A stretch of 64,000 nt of DNA from Trinickia diaoshuihuensis (GCF_003390925.1 NZ_QUBS01000012.1:27282-91281), one strand, 5' to 3'. Numbered from the stretch's first letter, positions 17,356 through 27,655 are shown. Translations and numbers: made by a program. Notes: a model not told the origin generated them from the sequence alone.

Positions 17356-17695
17356 TAACTAGGTCTCCTGCGCCTTGCTCAATACCGATGCCAGAAGGCC
17401 CGGGGACCTTGAGGACGCGCGCATTGTAACTCTAATTGCCGAATGGCCAATATGCTGAATCGCCAGGGTTTTCCTGCATTGCAACCTTTTTTTGGGACCC
17501 TTATTTGGTGCATATCGCAACCAAGTTGCAACTTTTCAGCATTTATTGGGAGCAACCTCCCCGCACGGCGTCTCGCGGCAAATAAAAAAGCGCGCCGGAA
17601 AAGGCGCGCTTTTTTAGGCCGACTGGAATCCAAGGGAAAACCCCGAGGCGGTATATCGATCGAATCGAGGCGCGCGGCGGGCACCTCGTCCATCC
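17356..17695. other. Intergenic region downstream of ispH
   Basis: This 340-base stretch holds the bidirectional terminator at 17584-17615 and an AT-richer part at 17430-17560. No ORF with a ribosome site and coding-like composition was found. The promoter of the 16630-17355 gene should be in its left part; no strong consensus is visible. Confidence 0.5.
17584..17615. terminator. Bidirectional terminator downstream of ispH
   Basis: AGCGCGCC (17589-17596) and GGCGCGCT (17603-17610) form a stem around GGAAAA, with six A before and six T after. It ends ispH on the minus strand. Confidence 0.88.
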
Positions 17696-18661
17696 TTACG
17701 CGGGCAGGGTCAGGCCGCGCGGCAACGGGAACGCGATGTTCTCCTCGATGCCGTCCAGTGCGCGGACATTGCGCACGCCGAGCTCGCGCAGCCGGGCGAT
17801 CACGGCTTGCGCGAGCACCTCAGGGGCGGAGGCGCCGGCCGTCACGCCGATGCGCCGCTTACCCTCGACCCACGCGGGATCGATCTGGTCGGGAGAGTCC
17901 ACCATATAGGCGGGCACGCCCCGCTTTTCCGCCACTTCGCGCAAGCGGTTCGAATTCGAACTGTTCGGGCTGCCGACGACGATCACGACGTCGCACTGCG
18001 GCGCCATGAACTTCACGGCGTCCTGGCGATTTTGCGTCGCATAACAAATGTCTTGTTTCTTCGGCTCGCGAATCAGTGGGAACCGCGCCTTGAGCGCGGC
18101 GATGATATCGGCCGCATCGTCCACCGACAGCGTCGTTTGGGTGACGAATGCGATTTGCGCGGGATCGTCCACCTCGAGCGCGTTGACGTCCTCGATGCTT
18201 TCGACGAGATACATGCCCGCGCCGCATTGCCCCATCGTGCCTTCCACCTCGGGGTGGCCTTTGTGTCCGATCATGACGATGTCGAGGCCTTCCTGCCGCA
18301 TCTTCGCCACTTCGATATGCACCTTCGTGACGAGCGGACACGTCGCGTCGTAAATGCGCAGCCCGCGCGTCTCGGCTTCCTCGCGCACCGCCTTGGAGAC
18401 GCCGTGCGCGCTGAAAATCACCGTGCTGCCGGAAGGCACTTCATCGAGCAGTTCGACAAAGATCGCGCCCTTCTTGCGCAGATCCTCGACGACGTAGGCG
18501 TTATGGACGATCTCGTGGCGCACGTAGATCGGCGCGCCGAACAGCTTGATCGCGCGCTCGACGATCTCGATGGCGCGATCGACGCCGGCACAAAAGCCGC
18601 GCGGCTGGGCGAGCAGGATTTCCGCCTCGGCAGCGGCGAGAGAGGTGTCCGTGAGGCTCAT
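17696..18661 (-). CDS. ispH: 4-hydroxy-3-methylbut-2-enyl diphosphate reductase
   Basis: A 321-residue IspH, the last enzyme of the MEP isoprenoid pathway, making IPP and DMAPP. The three [4Fe-4S] cysteines are in [11 protein letters not shown] (Cys24), [11 protein letters not shown] and [23 protein letters not shown] [11 protein letters not shown]. Substrate-binding segments HEIVHN, SAHGVS and [11 protein letters not shown] are present. Two bases separate it from the fkpB stop, giving the common fkpB-ispH pair. Confidence 0.95.
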   Translation of the reverse strand: MSLTDTSLAAAEAEILLAQPRGFCAGVDRAIEIVERAIKLFGAPIYVRHEIVHNAYVVEDLRKKGAIFVELLDEVPSGSTVIFSAHGVSKAVREEAETRGLRIYDATCPLVTKVHIEVAKMRQEGLDIVMIGHKGHPEVEGTMGQCGAGMYLVESIEDVNALEVDDPAQIAFVTQTTLSVDDAADIIAALKARFPLIREPKKQDICYATQNRQDAVKFMAPQCDVVIVVGSPNSSNSNRLREVAEKRGVPAYMVDSPDQIDPAWVEGKRRIGVTAGASAPEVLAQAVIARLRELGVRNVRALDGIEENIAFPLPRGLTLPA

Positions 18662-18663
18662 GT

Positions 18664-19119
18664 CTACAAAATTCCGATGATGTGCACTTCGAACGTCAGC
18701 GCTTGGCCCGCGAGCGGGTGATTGAAATCGAATAGGGCCGACGTTTCGCCGATCTCCTTGAGCACGCCCGCGTACCGGCCGCCGCTCGGCGCATTGAATT
18801 CGATCAGATCGCCCGGAGCAAAGTCCTCGCCCACCATGCCGTTTTCGCGCAAGGTGGTGAGCGAAACGCGCTGAATCAATTCAGGATTGCGTGGACCGAA
18901 CGCTTGCCCTTCATCTAGCCGGAAGGTCGAATGGTCGCCCGTCTTCATCCCCACGAGAATATCTTCCAACGGTTCGGCCAACTGCCCGGCGCCGAGCAAC
19001 AGCGTCGCCGGCTTGTCGCCGAACGTGTTGACGATGTCGGCCCCATCGGCAAGCGCAAGCCGGTAGTGAAGCGTGACATGCGAACCGGCCTTCACTTCTG
19101 AAATATCGATGATGCTCAT
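18664..19119 (-). CDS. fkpB: FKBP-type peptidyl-prolyl isomerase, SlpA/FkpB type
   Basis: A 151-residue FKBP-like isomerase with an IF insert. It shows [12 protein letters not shown] near 14-25, [16 protein letters not shown] near 48-63, and the closing [16 protein letters not shown] near 131-146, which is the SlpA/FkpB hallmark. The ATG at 19119 is preferred over an in-frame TTG six codons upstream because family members start with MSIID-like residues. It lies directly upstream of ispH, its usual partner. Confidence 0.9.
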   Translation of the reverse strand: MSIIDISEVKAGSHVTLHYRLALADGADIVNTFGDKPATLLLGAGQLAEPLEDILVGMKTGDHSTFRLDEGQAFGPRNPELIQRVSLTTLRENGMVGEDFAPGDLIEFNAPSGGRYAGVLKEIGETSALFDFNHPLAGQALTFEVHIIGIL

Positions 19120-19298
19120 GCTTAGCTCGTTGGACAAACGTCAGGTCGCGCGGCGCGCGAGGGGCGCGAGGGACGGATGGCCGCCCCACACAAAGCTTCT
19201 ATTGTAAGCCACCTCGTCGCGGGGAGTTCGCGCCCTATGAACGCGCCCCCGACAGGCGTGGGGTACCGCCTGCAAAACCGCTAATCGGAGATGCGAAG

Positions 19299-20036
19299 AT
19301 GAAAGATAGTTCCACCGTCGTACCGTTTCGCGCGCCGCCCGGCCGCGTACGCGCCGCCAAATACCGTCCGCGGGCAGGCGCGGCGCGCGATATGCCGCGC
19401 GAGCGGCTCATCGGCGCGGGTCCCGCCGCCCTCTCCAACACCGAGCTGATCGCCATCTTTCTGTGTTCGGGCTTGCCGGGCCACGACGTCTTCGACGTCG
19501 CGCGCTCCCTGCTCGAGCGTTTCGGCTCGCTGCGCGCGATGCTCGACGCGACGCCGGCCGATTTTCACGGCTTGCGCGGCATCGGCCCCGCCAAGACGGC
19601 CGTGCTGTTGGCCGTCATCGAAATGGCGCGCCGCGCGTTGGCGGAGCAAGCTCGCGAGCGCCCGCTCGTCGATTCGACCGCCGCCGTGCAAGATTACGTC
19701 CGGCTCCTGATCGGCGCCCGCCCGCACGAAGTTTTCGTCTGTCTCTATTTAGACGCGCGCCACCGGCTGATCGACACCGAGGAAACCTCGCGCGGCTCCC
19801 TGACCCGCCTCGCCGTCTATCCGCGCGAAATCGTGCGCCGCGCGCTGGAGGCGAACGCAGCGAGCTTGATCGTGGCGCACAATCACCCGTCGGGGGCCGT
19901 CAAACCGAGTGCGAGCGACCGCCAACTCACGCAGGTTCTGCGCGACGCCCTCGCGCTGATCGACGTGCGGCTCGTCGATCACCTCGTGGTCGGTCGGCAC
20001 GACATCTTTTCGTTCGCGCACGCCGGCTGGCTTTGA
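19299..20036 (+). CDS. radC: RadC-family JAMM protein
   Basis: A 245-residue RadC-family protein. The N-terminal helix-hairpin-helix part ([20 protein letters not shown] near 88-107) is followed by the JAMM/MPN metalloprotease-like core with [15 protein letters not shown] near 194-208, where the two His, Ser and Asp are the zinc-site residues. RadC is not needed for DNA repair despite its name, and its role is still unclear. A GGAG lies upstream of the ATG. It is divergent from fkpB-ispH and upstream of rpmB-rpmG, a conserved arrangement. Confidence 0.92.
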   Translation: MKDSSTVVPFRAPPGRVRAAKYRPRAGAARDMPRERLIGAGPAALSNTELIAIFLCSGLPGHDVFDVARSLLERFGSLRAMLDATPADFHGLRGIGPAKTAVLLAVIEMARRALAEQARERPLVDSTAAVQDYVRLLIGARPHEVFVCLYLDARHRLIDTEETSRGSLTRLAVYPREIVRRALEANAASLIVAHNHPSGAVKPSASDRQLTQVLRDALALIDVRLVDHLVVGRHDIFSFAHAGWL

Positions 20037-20083
20037 AGCGCGCGGCCTTCGGCATGCCCGCCACAGGTCGATGCAAATTCGGT

Positions 20084-20113
20084 TTGATTTTTCGGCGCTT
20101 TTTCTGCTAGAAT
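20084..20113 (+). promoter_or_regulatory. Promoter of rpmB-rpmG
   Basis: TTGATT (20084-20089) and TAGAAT (20108-20113) are 18 bases apart, with TGC directly before the -10 hexamer. Transcription near 20120 gives a leader of about 160 bases before rpmB, long enough to hold regulatory structure, though I see no known element in it. Confidence 0.65.
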
Positions 20114-20281
20114 CGCCGTCTGCCTGTTTCCAACCCCGTTCAGAAGCTTGGGGGGAGGTCGCCGCGACCGGTTGCTGATCGGCTTCCCGTGCCCGAATGG
20201 GCCGCCCGGACCGCCCGCCTTTCCTGTTAGGCCCGACCCAGGCTTGAACCCCGAATTTAAGCGTTTTAGGAGTGCTCTCAT

Positions 20282-20515
20282 ATGGCACGCGTATGCCAAG
20301 TAACTGGGAAAGCGCCGATGAGCGGCAACAACGTTTCCCACGCGAACAACAAGACGAAGCGGCGCTTCCTGCCGAATCTGCAATACCGCCGTTTCTGGGT
20401 GGAAAGCGAAAACCGTTTCGTGCGCCTGCGCGTCTCGAACGCCGGTCTGCGCCTCATCGATAAGAACGGCATCGATACCGTGCTCGCCGATCTGCGCGCA
20501 CGCGGCGAAATCTAA
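20282..20515 (+). CDS. rpmB: 50S ribosomal protein L28
   Basis: A 77-residue L28 with the characteristic start [20 protein letters not shown] and [24 protein letters not shown] precedes the ATG. It is ten bases upstream of rpmG, the standard rpmBG operon. Confidence 0.98.
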   Translation: MARVCQVTGKAPMSGNNVSHANNKTKRRFLPNLQYRRFWVESENRFVRLRVSNAGLRLIDKNGIDTVLADLRARGEI

Positions 20516-20525
20516 GGAGTAAGTC

Positions 20526-20693
20526 ATGGCCAAAGGCGCACGCGACAAGATCAAGCTGGAATCGACCGCAGGCACGGGTCATTTCTACACGACCACGAAG
20601 AACAAGCGCAACATGCCGGAAAAGATGGAGATCATGAAGTTCGATCCCGTCGCCCGCAAGCATGTGGCGTACAAGGAAACGAAGATCAAGTAA
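20526..20693 (+). CDS. rpmG: 50S ribosomal protein L33
   Basis: A 55-residue L33: it begins [20 protein letters not shown] and ends [18 protein letters not shown] lies before the ATG, and a terminator follows about 30 bases after the stop. There is no CxxC pair, so this is the zinc-independent form. Confidence 0.97.
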
Positions 20694-20723
20694 TCGGTTT
20701 CCTGCGAGCCCGAAGACACGAAA

Positions 20724-20748
20724 AGCCCCGCCTTGTGCGGGGCTTTTT
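20724..20748 (+). terminator. Terminator of rpmB-rpmG
   Basis: AGCCCCGC (20724-20731) pairs with GCGGGGCT (20737-20744), followed by five T. Four A precede it. Confidence 0.9.
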
Positions 20749-20859
20749 GCTGCATGCGCTACCCGTTCCGCCTCGCGGCGCGGTATGCTCCCTCGTTTCC
20801 CCGTGCGAAATCGATAGGCGGCGGGTGCAAGCCGGACCGGGGACAAAGGATTTGCAGAT

Positions 20860-22458
20860 ATGAACTTCGACGTCGTAATCGTTGGCAGCGGGCTCGCGGG
20901 GCTGACCGTCGCATTGAACCTGGCTGAAAAGCGGCGCGTCGCCGTGATCGCCAAGCGGTCGATGATGGAAGGCGCGAGCGATTGGGCGCAAGGCGGCATC
21001 GCTGCCGTGCTCGACTCGGCGGACAGCGTCGAAAATCACGTCAACGACACGCTGATCGCCGGTGGCGGCCTATGCGACGAGGGCGCCACGCGCTTCATCG
21101 TCGAACATGGCCGAGCCGCCATCGAATGGCTGATCGCCCAAGGCGTACCGTTCACGCGCGACGACGCGGCGGAACTCGGTTTCCATCTGACGCGAGAAGG
21201 CGGCCATAGCCATCGCCGGATCATTCACGCAGCCGACGCGACAGGCCACGCCGTCGTCGCGACGCTTTCCGAGCGTGTCCGCGCCCATCCGAACATCACG
21301 CTGCTCGAAGACCATTACGCGATCGACCTCATCACGTCCGACCGCCTCGGTTTGCCGGGCCGGCGCTGCCACGGTCTTTATGCACTCGACCTGGCGAGCG
21401 GCCGCACCGTCACGCTGCAAGCGCCGCATACGATTCTCGCGACGGGCGGCGCCGGTAAGGTCTATCTCTATACGACGAATCCCGACACGGCGACCGGCGA
21501 CGGTATCGCGATGGCCTGGCGCGCGGGCTGCCGGGTGTCGAACATGGAGTTCATCCAGTTCCATCCGACTTGCCTGTTCCACCCCTACGCGAAATCCTTC
21601 CTGATCACCGAAGCCGTACGCGGCGAAGGCGGCAAGCTCGTGCTGCCCGACGGCACGCGCTTCATGCCGGCCCATGACGAGCGGGCCGAACTCGCGCCGC
21701 GCGACATCGTGGCACGCGCGATCGACTTCGAGATCAAGAAGCGCGGCATCGATTGCGTCTACCTCGATATCAGCCATCAGCCGGCCGAGTTCCTGCGCGA
21801 GCACTTCCCCACGATCCTCGCGCGTTGCCTTGAATTCGGCATCGACATCACCAAAGACCCGATTCCCGTGGTACCGGCCGCGCATTACACGTGCGGCGGG
21901 GTCGTGACGGATCTGGCGGGCCGCACCGACCTGGCCGGGCTCTATGCCGTCGGCGAAACGTCTTGCACGGGGCTGCACGGCGCCAATCGCCTCGCCAGCA
22001 ACTCGCTCCTCGAATGCCTCGTCGTGGGGCGTTCAGCGGCCGAGGCGATCGAGGCGGAAGGCTTCGATGCCGGCGCGCATGCGCCGCTGCCCGACTGGGA
22101 CGAAAGCCGCGTGTCCGATCCCGATGAGGAAGTCGTCGTTGCGCACAACTGGGACGAACTGCGCCGGCTCATGTGGAATTACGTCGGCATCGTGCGAACC
22201 GATAAGCGCCTCACGCGCGCCAAGCATCGGATCGCGATGCTGCGCGACGAGATTCAGGAGTACTACGCGAATTTCAAGGTGAGCCGCGATTTGCTCGAGC
22301 TGCGCAATCTCGTCGACGTCGCTTCGTTGATCGTCGACAGCGCCCGCTCGCGCCGCGAGAGCCGCGGCTTGCACTACTCGCGCGATTGGCCGTCGGCGTT
22401 GCCCAAGGCGCTACCGACCGTCCTCTCCCCCGAGCGCGTGCGAAACCGGAAGGTGTGA
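20860..22458 (+). CDS. nadB: L-aspartate oxidase
   Basis: A 532-residue flavoprotein that oxidises L-aspartate to iminoaspartate, the first step of de novo NAD synthesis. It has the FAD motif [18 protein letters not shown] (6-23), [10 protein letters not shown] near 42-51, EFIQFHPT near 230, and [21 protein letters not shown] plus [16 protein letters not shown] in the second half. The final helical part is typical of NadB. It faces nadC-nadA on the opposite strand, so the three pathway genes are grouped but transcribed convergently. Confidence 0.95.
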   Translation: MNFDVVIVGSGLAGLTVALNLAEKRRVAVIAKRSMMEGASDWAQGGIAAVLDSADSVENHVNDTLIAGGGLCDEGATRFIVEHGRAAIEWLIAQGVPFTRDDAAELGFHLTREGGHSHRRIIHAADATGHAVVATLSERVRAHPNITLLEDHYAIDLITSDRLGLPGRRCHGLYALDLASGRTVTLQAPHTILATGGAGKVYLYTTNPDTATGDGIAMAWRAGCRVSNMEFIQFHPTCLFHPYAKSFLITEAVRGEGGKLVLPDGTRFMPAHDERAELAPRDIVARAIDFEIKKRGIDCVYLDISHQPAEFLREHFPTILARCLEFGIDITKDPIPVVPAAHYTCGGVVTDLAGRTDLAGLYAVGETSCTGLHGANRLASNSLLECLVVGRSAAEAIEAEGFDAGAHAPLPDWDESRVSDPDEEVVVAHNWDELRRLMWNYVGIVRTDKRLTRAKHRIAMLRDEIQEYYANFKVSRDLLELRNLVDVASLIVDSARSRRESRGLHYSRDWPSALPKALPTVLSPERVRNRKV

Positions 22459-22467
22459 GCGCGGATC

Positions 22468-22490
22468 GAGCCGGCCGGCGCGGCCGGCTC
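22468..22490. terminator. Hairpin between convergent nadB and nadC
   Basis: GAGCCGGCC (22468-22476) pairs with GGCCGGCTC (22482-22490) around five bases. There is no good T run, so termination strength is uncertain. Confidence 0.45.
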
Positions 22491-22499
22491 TTGCCCGCG

Positions 22500-23402
22500 T
22501 TAAATCAAGCGCATGGAGTAGTCGGTGGCGCGCACGTCCTTCGTCAGCGCGCCGATGGAGATGCGGTCCACGCCCGTTTCGGCGATCGTGCGCACCGTGT
22601 CGAAACTCACGCCACCCGAGACCTCGAGCAGCGCGCGTCCGCCCGTCAGTTTCACGGCATCGCGCATCGCGTCGAACGAGAAATTGTCGAGCAGGATCGA
22701 CTCGGCCCGGTGCGCGAGCGCCGTCTCCAATTGTTCGAGCGTTTCGACTTCGATCTGGATCGATACGCCCGCGTCGAGCGCGTAGGCCGCATCCAGAGCC
22801 GCCCCCACCCCGCCGGCCGCGGCGATGTGGTTTTCCTTGATCAGAATGCCGTCATACAACGCAAGGCGTTGGTTCATGCCGCCCCCCACGCGCACCGCGT
22901 ACTTTTGCGCGAGCCGCAGACCCGGCAGCGTCTTGCGCGTATCGAGGATGCGCGCGCGGGTGCCGGCGACGGCATCGACATAGCGCCGCGTGGCCGTGGC
23001 AACGCCGGAGAGTAGTTGCAGGAAGTTTAGGCCGTTGCGTTCGGCCGTCAGCAGCGAACGGGCCGGACCGCGCAAGAAGCAGACGGCTGAATCGGCCGCC
23101 ATCACGTCGCCTTCGCGGTAGCGCCAGTCGATCTCGATCGATTCGTCCACCTGCCGCATCACGGCAACGAACCACGGCACACCGCAGAGCACCGCATCCT
23201 CACGCACGAGAATGCGTGCTTCGCGAATGGAATCGGCGGGTACGAGCCCTCCGGTACGATCGCCGTCGCCGACATCCTCCGCGAGCGCATCGGCCACATT
23301 GCGCGCCAGCGCCGCATCCAACGCCGCGCCGTATTGTCCACGGAGTTCGGCGTAAAGCGGCGAGACTGCGTCGGCGATGCGCGTTCCTTGTTGCTCGGTC
23401 AT
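22500..23402 (-). CDS. nadC: Nicotinate-nucleotide pyrophosphorylase (quinolinate phosphoribosyltransferase)
   Basis: A 300-residue NadC, which joins quinolinate with PRPP to give nicotinate mononucleotide. Motifs are DVGDGDRTGGLVP near 42-54, ERNGLNFLQLLSGVAT near 117-132, ILDTRKTLPGLR near 147-158, the KENH motif, IQIEVETLEQL, and LEVSGGVSFDTV. The ATG at 23402 is chosen for the usual N terminus; an in-frame extension upstream is unlike the family. It lies 89 bases downstream of nadA on the same strand. Confidence 0.94.
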   Translation of the reverse strand: MTEQQGTRIADAVSPLYAELRGQYGAALDAALARNVADALAEDVGDGDRTGGLVPADSIREARILVREDAVLCGVPWFVAVMRQVDESIEIDWRYREGDVMAADSAVCFLRGPARSLLTAERNGLNFLQLLSGVATATRRYVDAVAGTRARILDTRKTLPGLRLAQKYAVRVGGGMNQRLALYDGILIKENHIAAAGGVGAALDAAYALDAGVSIQIEVETLEQLETALAHRAESILLDNFSFDAMRDAVKLTGGRALLEVSGGVSFDTVRTIAETGVDRISIGALTKDVRATDYSMRLI

Positions 23403-23490
23403 ATGCTCTGGTCGTCCTTTGCGCCCCGCGCGGCCACGGAAGCGGCCGCGGGGCATCAATAGATAGTCACGCTGCGCGGGAGGGGCCGCC

Positions 23491-24624
23491 TCAAGCCGCG
23501 CCGATGCCCGCGAACAGCGCCGTGTCGCGAGCCAGGTCGCCGCTCGCGCGCACGCGCTTCTTGTGCTCCGCCGCGAATGCAAGCATCCGGTCGATCGGCA
23601 CACGTGCACGCTCGCCGATGGCCGCGTCCACGAAGATTTCGTTATGGCCGCGTTCGAGTACGTCGACCAAGTTCGCGAGCCCGTTCATCGCCATCCACGG
23701 ACAGTGCGCGCAACTCTTGCAAGTCGCGCTATTGCCCGCGGTCGGCGCGGCGATAAACGTCTTGCCGGGCGCGGCGAGCCGCATCTTGTGCAAGATACCG
23801 AGATCGGTCGCGACGATGAAGTGGGTGGCGGGAAGACGTGTGGCCGCATCGATCAGTTGGGTCGTCGAGCCGACGACGTCGGCCTGCGCCACCACGCTCG
23901 CGGGCGACTCCGGGTGCACGAGCACCTTGGCGCCCGGATGCTCGGCGCGAAGCAGATCGAGTTCGATACCCTTGAACTCGTCGTGAACGAGACATGAGCC
24001 CTGCCAGAGCAGCATGTCGGCACCCGTCTGCGCCTGGATATAGCCGCCAAGGTGGCGATCCGGCGCCCAAAGGATCTTTTCGCCGCGCGCATACAGATGC
24101 TTGACGATCTCCAGGCCGATCGAGGACGTGACCATCCAATCGGCGCGCGCCTTCACGGCGGCGCTCGTATTGGCGTAGACCACGACGGTGCGGTCCGGGT
24201 GCGCGTCGCAGAACGCAGAGAATTCGTCGGCGGGACAACCCAGATCCAGCGAGCACGTGGCGTCGAGGTCTGGCATCAAGATGCGCTTGCCGGGACTCAA
24301 AATCTTGGCCGTCTCGCCCATGAACCGCACGCCCGCGACCACCAGCGTTTGAGCGTCGTGGTCGCGGCCGAAGCGAGCCATCTCGAGCGAATCGGCCACG
24401 CAGCCGCCCGTTTCGTCAGCCAACTCCTGCAGTTCGCCATCGACGTAGTAATGCGCGACGAGCACGGCTTTTTCTCGCACGAGCAGTTCACGCACACGCG
24501 CCTTGAGCCGAGCACGCTCCTCCGGCGACGGCGCCGGCGGCACCTTGGCCCAAGCGTGGCCGACGCCGCAAACGGCGCCGCCTTGCGGCTTATCGAATTC
24601 GACGGTTTTAATGGCCGGATCCAT
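23491..24624 (-). CDS. nadA: Quinolinate synthase
   Basis: A 377-residue NadA, which condenses iminoaspartate with dihydroxyacetone phosphate to quinolinate. The three [4Fe-4S] cysteines are seen in [28 protein letters not shown] and [13 protein letters not shown]. Substrate-binding segments [17 protein letters not shown] and [12 protein letters not shown] are present. GGAGAA is six bases before the ATG at 24624. It is transcribed ahead of nadC and convergent with nadB. Confidence 0.95.
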   Translation of the reverse strand: MDPAIKTVEFDKPQGGAVCGVGHAWAKVPPAPSPEERARLKARVRELLVREKAVLVAHYYVDGELQELADETGGCVADSLEMARFGRDHDAQTLVVAGVRFMGETAKILSPGKRILMPDLDATCSLDLGCPADEFSAFCDAHPDRTVVVYANTSAAVKARADWMVTSSIGLEIVKHLYARGEKILWAPDRHLGGYIQAQTGADMLLWQGSCLVHDEFKGIELDLLRAEHPGAKVLVHPESPASVVAQADVVGSTTQLIDAATRLPATHFIVATDLGILHKMRLAAPGKTFIAAPTAGNSATCKSCAHCPWMAMNGLANLVDVLERGHNEIFVDAAIGERARVPIDRMLAFAAEHKKRVRASGDLARDTALFAGIGAA

Positions 24625-24702
24625 CGTGTTCTCCACTAGTCCGCCTGGCGGCGTGGGCCCCTCGACGGGCGATCGCGGTAAGACGAGCGCAACGCGGGGG
24701 CC

Positions 24703-24734
24703 CAAAAAAGCAACACCCCGCCAAACGCGGGGTG
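24703..24734 (-). terminator. Terminator of the desaturase gene
   Basis: CACCCCGC (24714-24721) and GCGGGGTG (24727-24734) form a stem; on the minus strand a TTGCTTTTTT tract follows (24703-24713). It separates the desaturase from nadA. Confidence 0.8.
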
Positions 24735-24784
24735 TGTGACGTAACGAAATTTTAATGGATTTCGCGGATCGGCGCGCTCAGCGC

Positions 24785-25981
24785 TTAGGCGTAACGGCGC
24801 AAACGCATGGCGAATTCCTGCAGCGCCTTGATGCCGCTTTGCTCCGCGCGATGGCACCAGTCTTGGAGTTGCGCCAGCAATTGTTCACGCGAGGCGTTCG
24901 AGCGCTCCCAGATCGCGCTCAGATCGTTGCGCAGCTCGATGAACGTGCGCAGCGTTTGGCTGTCCGCGAAGATTTCCGGAAGCTGGCGCTTTTGCGGCTC
25001 GTCGAGTCCCGCCTCGTCTTTGTGGAACCAGTTACGAGCATTGCGCATCAGTTGATACTTCTCGCGCGCACCGATTTCCTTCAAGCGCGCGAGCTCCTGG
25101 CGATAGGCGCGTTTGACCGTCTTGCCGTAGCGCGCCATCACTTCATAGCGGTTGCTCAGCACGGCTTGCAGCGTGTCTTGATCGAGCACGAGCTTGCGGG
25201 CGGCGAGCCGCGGCGTGGGCGCGATCTTCTTGACCTTGGCAAGCCCCACGGCCGACATCAAGCGGATATAGAGCCAGCCGATATCGAACTCGTACCACTT
25301 GTTCGACAGCTTCGCCGACGTCGCGTACGTATGGTGATTGTTGTGCAGCTCTTCGCCGCCGATGATGATGCCCCACGGGAAGATGTTCGTGCTCGCGTCG
25401 GCCGAGTTGAAATTGCGGTAGCCCCAGAAATGCGCGAGCCCGTTGACGACGCCGGCCGCCCAGAACGGAATCCAAACCATCTGCACGGCCCAGACCGACA
25501 GCCCGACCACGCCGAACAATGCGACGTCGATCACCATCATGATGCTCACGCCGAGGATCGGATAGCGCGTGTACACATTGCGTTCGATCCAATCGTTGGG
25601 CGTGCCGTGGCCGAAACGGCGCAGCGTTTCCTCGTTCTTCGCCTCGGCGCGATAGAGTTCGGCGCCTTCGAGCAGCACCTTCCAGATACCGCGCGTCTGC
25701 GGGCTGTGCGGATCTTCCTCGGTCTCGCACTTCGCGTGATGCTTGCGGTGGATCGAGGCCCATTGCCCCGTCAGCATGCCCGTGGTCATCCACAACCAGA
25801 AGCGGAAAAAATGACTCGCGACGGGGTGCAGATCGAGCGCCCGGTGAGCTTGGCAGCGATGGAGATAAACCGTGACGCCGATGATCGTCACGTGTGTGAC
25901 GGCAAGCGTGAACAAAACGACTTGCCACCACGAGAAACGAAGGAAACCGTGTGCAAGAAAATCAAGAAGGGAGTTCAGCAA
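24785..25981 (-). CDS. Acyl-lipid/acyl-CoA desaturase with transposase-like C-terminal extension
   Basis: A 398-residue integral membrane di-iron desaturase. The three histidine clusters are HRCQAH (41-46), HRKHH (78-82) and HNNHH near 211-215, with hydrophobic helices between them. It probably introduces a cis double bond into membrane fatty acids. Residues about 265-398 are soluble and helical and are not part of the catalytic core. Their pattern (DEPQKRQLPEIFADSQTLR, then LSAIWERS, then LQDWCHRAEQSGIKALQEFA) resembles the C-terminal helical end of ISL3-family transposases, judged from memory. A palindrome and -10-like element lie upstream, and a terminator follows. Confidence 0.85.
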   Translation of the reverse strand: MLNSLLDFLAHGFLRFSWWQVVLFTLAVTHVTIIGVTVYLHRCQAHRALDLHPVASHFFRFWLWMTTGMLTGQWASIHRKHHAKCETEEDPHSPQTRGIWKVLLEGAELYRAEAKNEETLRRFGHGTPNDWIERNVYTRYPILGVSIMMVIDVALFGVVGLSVWAVQMVWIPFWAAGVVNGLAHFWGYRNFNSADASTNIFPWGIIIGGEELHNNHHTYATSAKLSNKWYEFDIGWLYIRLMSAVGLAKVKKIAPTPRLAARKLVLDQDTLQAVLSNRYEVMARYGKTVKRAYRQELARLKEIGAREKYQLMRNARNWFHKDEAGLDEPQKRQLPEIFADSQTLRTFIELRNDLSAIWERSNASREQLLAQLQDWCHRAEQSGIKALQEFAMRLRRYA

Positions 25982-26063
25982 GGCGTTGTACCTGTATTAC
26001 GACGACGCCATTCCCGGAGGCGGGCGTCAAAAAGTTGAAAGCTGGCTTTCAGAACTGATCGGC

Positions 26064-26099
26064 ATTCTACTGCAACCGCCGCAAGTATTTGTAACAAAT
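26064..26099 (-). promoter_or_regulatory. Candidate desaturase promoter with palindromic operator
   Basis: On the minus strand a TAGAAT -10 (26064-26069) is preceded, around the -35 position, by a perfect 13-bp palindrome ATTTGT-A-ACAAAT (26087-26099). A palindrome covering the -35 of a desaturase gene would fit a lipid-sensing repressor such as a TetR-type DesT, but its sequence does not match a consensus I can recall. The gap 25982-26244 holds no gene. Confidence 0.35.
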
Positions 26100-26244
26100 G
26101 AGGTTTTCCCCTAGGCGCGGCCGCAACGGGCGCCAGGTTTATCCCGATTTACGGCGCGCGCCGGGCGGTGCGGCGGATCGACGCAGATGACGATCGCGCA
26201 CCCCTCGATGCATCGCCAGCGAACCGCGTGCCTGCCGCGCAGGC

Positions 26245-27618
26245 TTATGCGGCGGGCTCGTCCGCCGGCAGCGTCCCGTTCGCGCCTTCGCGCCCTATTT
26301 CTACCGCGCCGCCGAGCCCTAACGGCAGGGCCCCGCCGACGAGATGGACATCGCGCCGCGTATACGGAATCGAGATGCCGTGCTCGTTGAATAGCCGCCA
26401 AATGTTGCGGTTGATCGTCGAACGGGTTCCGGCCGTGCCCTTCGCGGCTTCTTCGATCCAAAACCCGAGTTCGAGATTGATGCCGTCCGCTCCGAAGCCG
26501 ACGAGGTAGGCGGCCGGCGCCGGATCGGCGACCACGCGTTCGACGTCTCGCGCCGCCTCCACGAGCAGCGCCAACGCGCGATCGAGATCGGCCGTATAGG
26601 CGATCTGCACGGCCGCCTTCGCATAGCCGCGCGTCAGGTAAGACGAATGGTTTTGCACGACGTCGGTCACGAGCTTTTCGTTTGGAATCAGCGTCTCGAT
26701 GCCGTCCAGCCCGCGCACCGTCGTGTAGCGCGTACGGATCTCGGTGACTTGGCCTTGCAGCCCCGCGACGTTGATCGTGTCGCCGATCCGCAGCGACCGG
26801 TCGATCAGGATGATGAAGCCCGAGACGTAGTTGCTCGCGATCTTTTGCAAGCTGAAGCCGAGCCCCACGCCAAGCGCCCCGCCGAACACGCCGAGGACCG
26901 TGATGTCGATGCCGACGAGCGAGAAGCTGACCAGAAGCGCCGCCAGCACGAACAGCGCGCGTCCTAGCCGCGAAAGGACGACTCTGAGGTTCGCGTCGAT
27001 GGAATGCGCGCGCATCACGCGGTCCTCGTACACCGACCCGAGCCAGAGCGCGAGGATCACGGTGGCGCAAACCCACATGAGGCCCGTCGTCAGCGAGAGC
27101 AGCGTCATATGCGCCGTGCCGACGCGAAAATGGACCGACTCCATCCAGCGCAGCACGTCGTCCTGAATACCGAGCACGGTCGCCACCATGCCGATCCAGA
27201 CGAGGAACGAGACCAGCTTCTCGGTGATCGAGAGCCAAGCATGAGCTTGCCCCGATCGGGCAAACACGCGGCGCGCGATGAAAAAGACGATATAGATCAA
27301 CGCGATGCCGATCAGCGGCACGAGCGCGAGCTCGAGCAGCGAGGTGGACATGTACTCGTCGAGCACCGTCTGCGCCACCCAAACCAGCGCGCCGCCGAGC
27401 AATGGGAACAGCGCCTTGTGCAGGCTTTCGGCGCCGAAGCGCGCGGCTTCGTGCCGGGCTCGCCGATGCGAATCGAGCTTGCGGCGCACGAGCCGAGCGA
27501 GCAGCCACGCGACGAGCAGCGTGCCGAGCAACGTGCTCGCCTGCCAAATCATGACGGGCTCGCCGTAATCGCGAACGATTCCGGCGAGCATATGGGAGAG
27601 GATACGGTTCTGAGTCAT
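26245..27618 (-). CDS. MscS-family mechanosensitive channel
   Basis: A 457-residue MscS-type channel. Five or so hydrophobic segments span residues 20-260. The pore helix and start of the beta domain are in GVFGGALGVGLGFSLQKIAS followed by NYVSGFIILIDRSLRIGD near 245-285. The cytoplasmic part has the TRYTTVRGLDGIETLIPN motif. It should release solutes on hypo-osmotic shock. It stands alone, 37 bases downstream of rsmB's stop on the same strand, so it might be read with that transcript. The tail after about 425 is Gly/Ala rich and probably disordered. Confidence 0.88.
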   Translation of the reverse strand: MTQNRILSHMLAGIVRDYGEPVMIWQASTLLGTLLVAWLLARLVRRKLDSHRRARHEAARFGAESLHKALFPLLGGALVWVAQTVLDEYMSTSLLELALVPLIGIALIYIVFFIARRVFARSGQAHAWLSITEKLVSFLVWIGMVATVLGIQDDVLRWMESVHFRVGTAHMTLLSLTTGLMWVCATVILALWLGSVYEDRVMRAHSIDANLRVVLSRLGRALFVLAALLVSFSLVGIDITVLGVFGGALGVGLGFSLQKIASNYVSGFIILIDRSLRIGDTINVAGLQGQVTEIRTRYTTVRGLDGIETLIPNEKLVTDVVQNHSSYLTRGYAKAAVQIAYTADLDRALALLVEAARDVERVVADPAPAAYLVGFGADGINLELGFWIEEAAKGTAGTRSTINRNIWRLFNEHGISIPYTRRDVHLVGGALPLGLGGAVEIGREGANGTLPADEPAA

Positions 27619-27655
27619 CGATCAGGGCAAAGGGCCGCCCGCGCGGCCCTTCATA

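Noticed and set aside
17379..17693. A 104-codon minus-strand frame downstream of ispH
   Set aside because: It spans the bidirectional terminator at 17584-17615 and has no ribosome site.
20120..20281. Possible riboswitch or ribosomal-protein autoregulatory leader before rpmB
   Set aside because: The leader is long enough, but I could not recognise any known structure in it.
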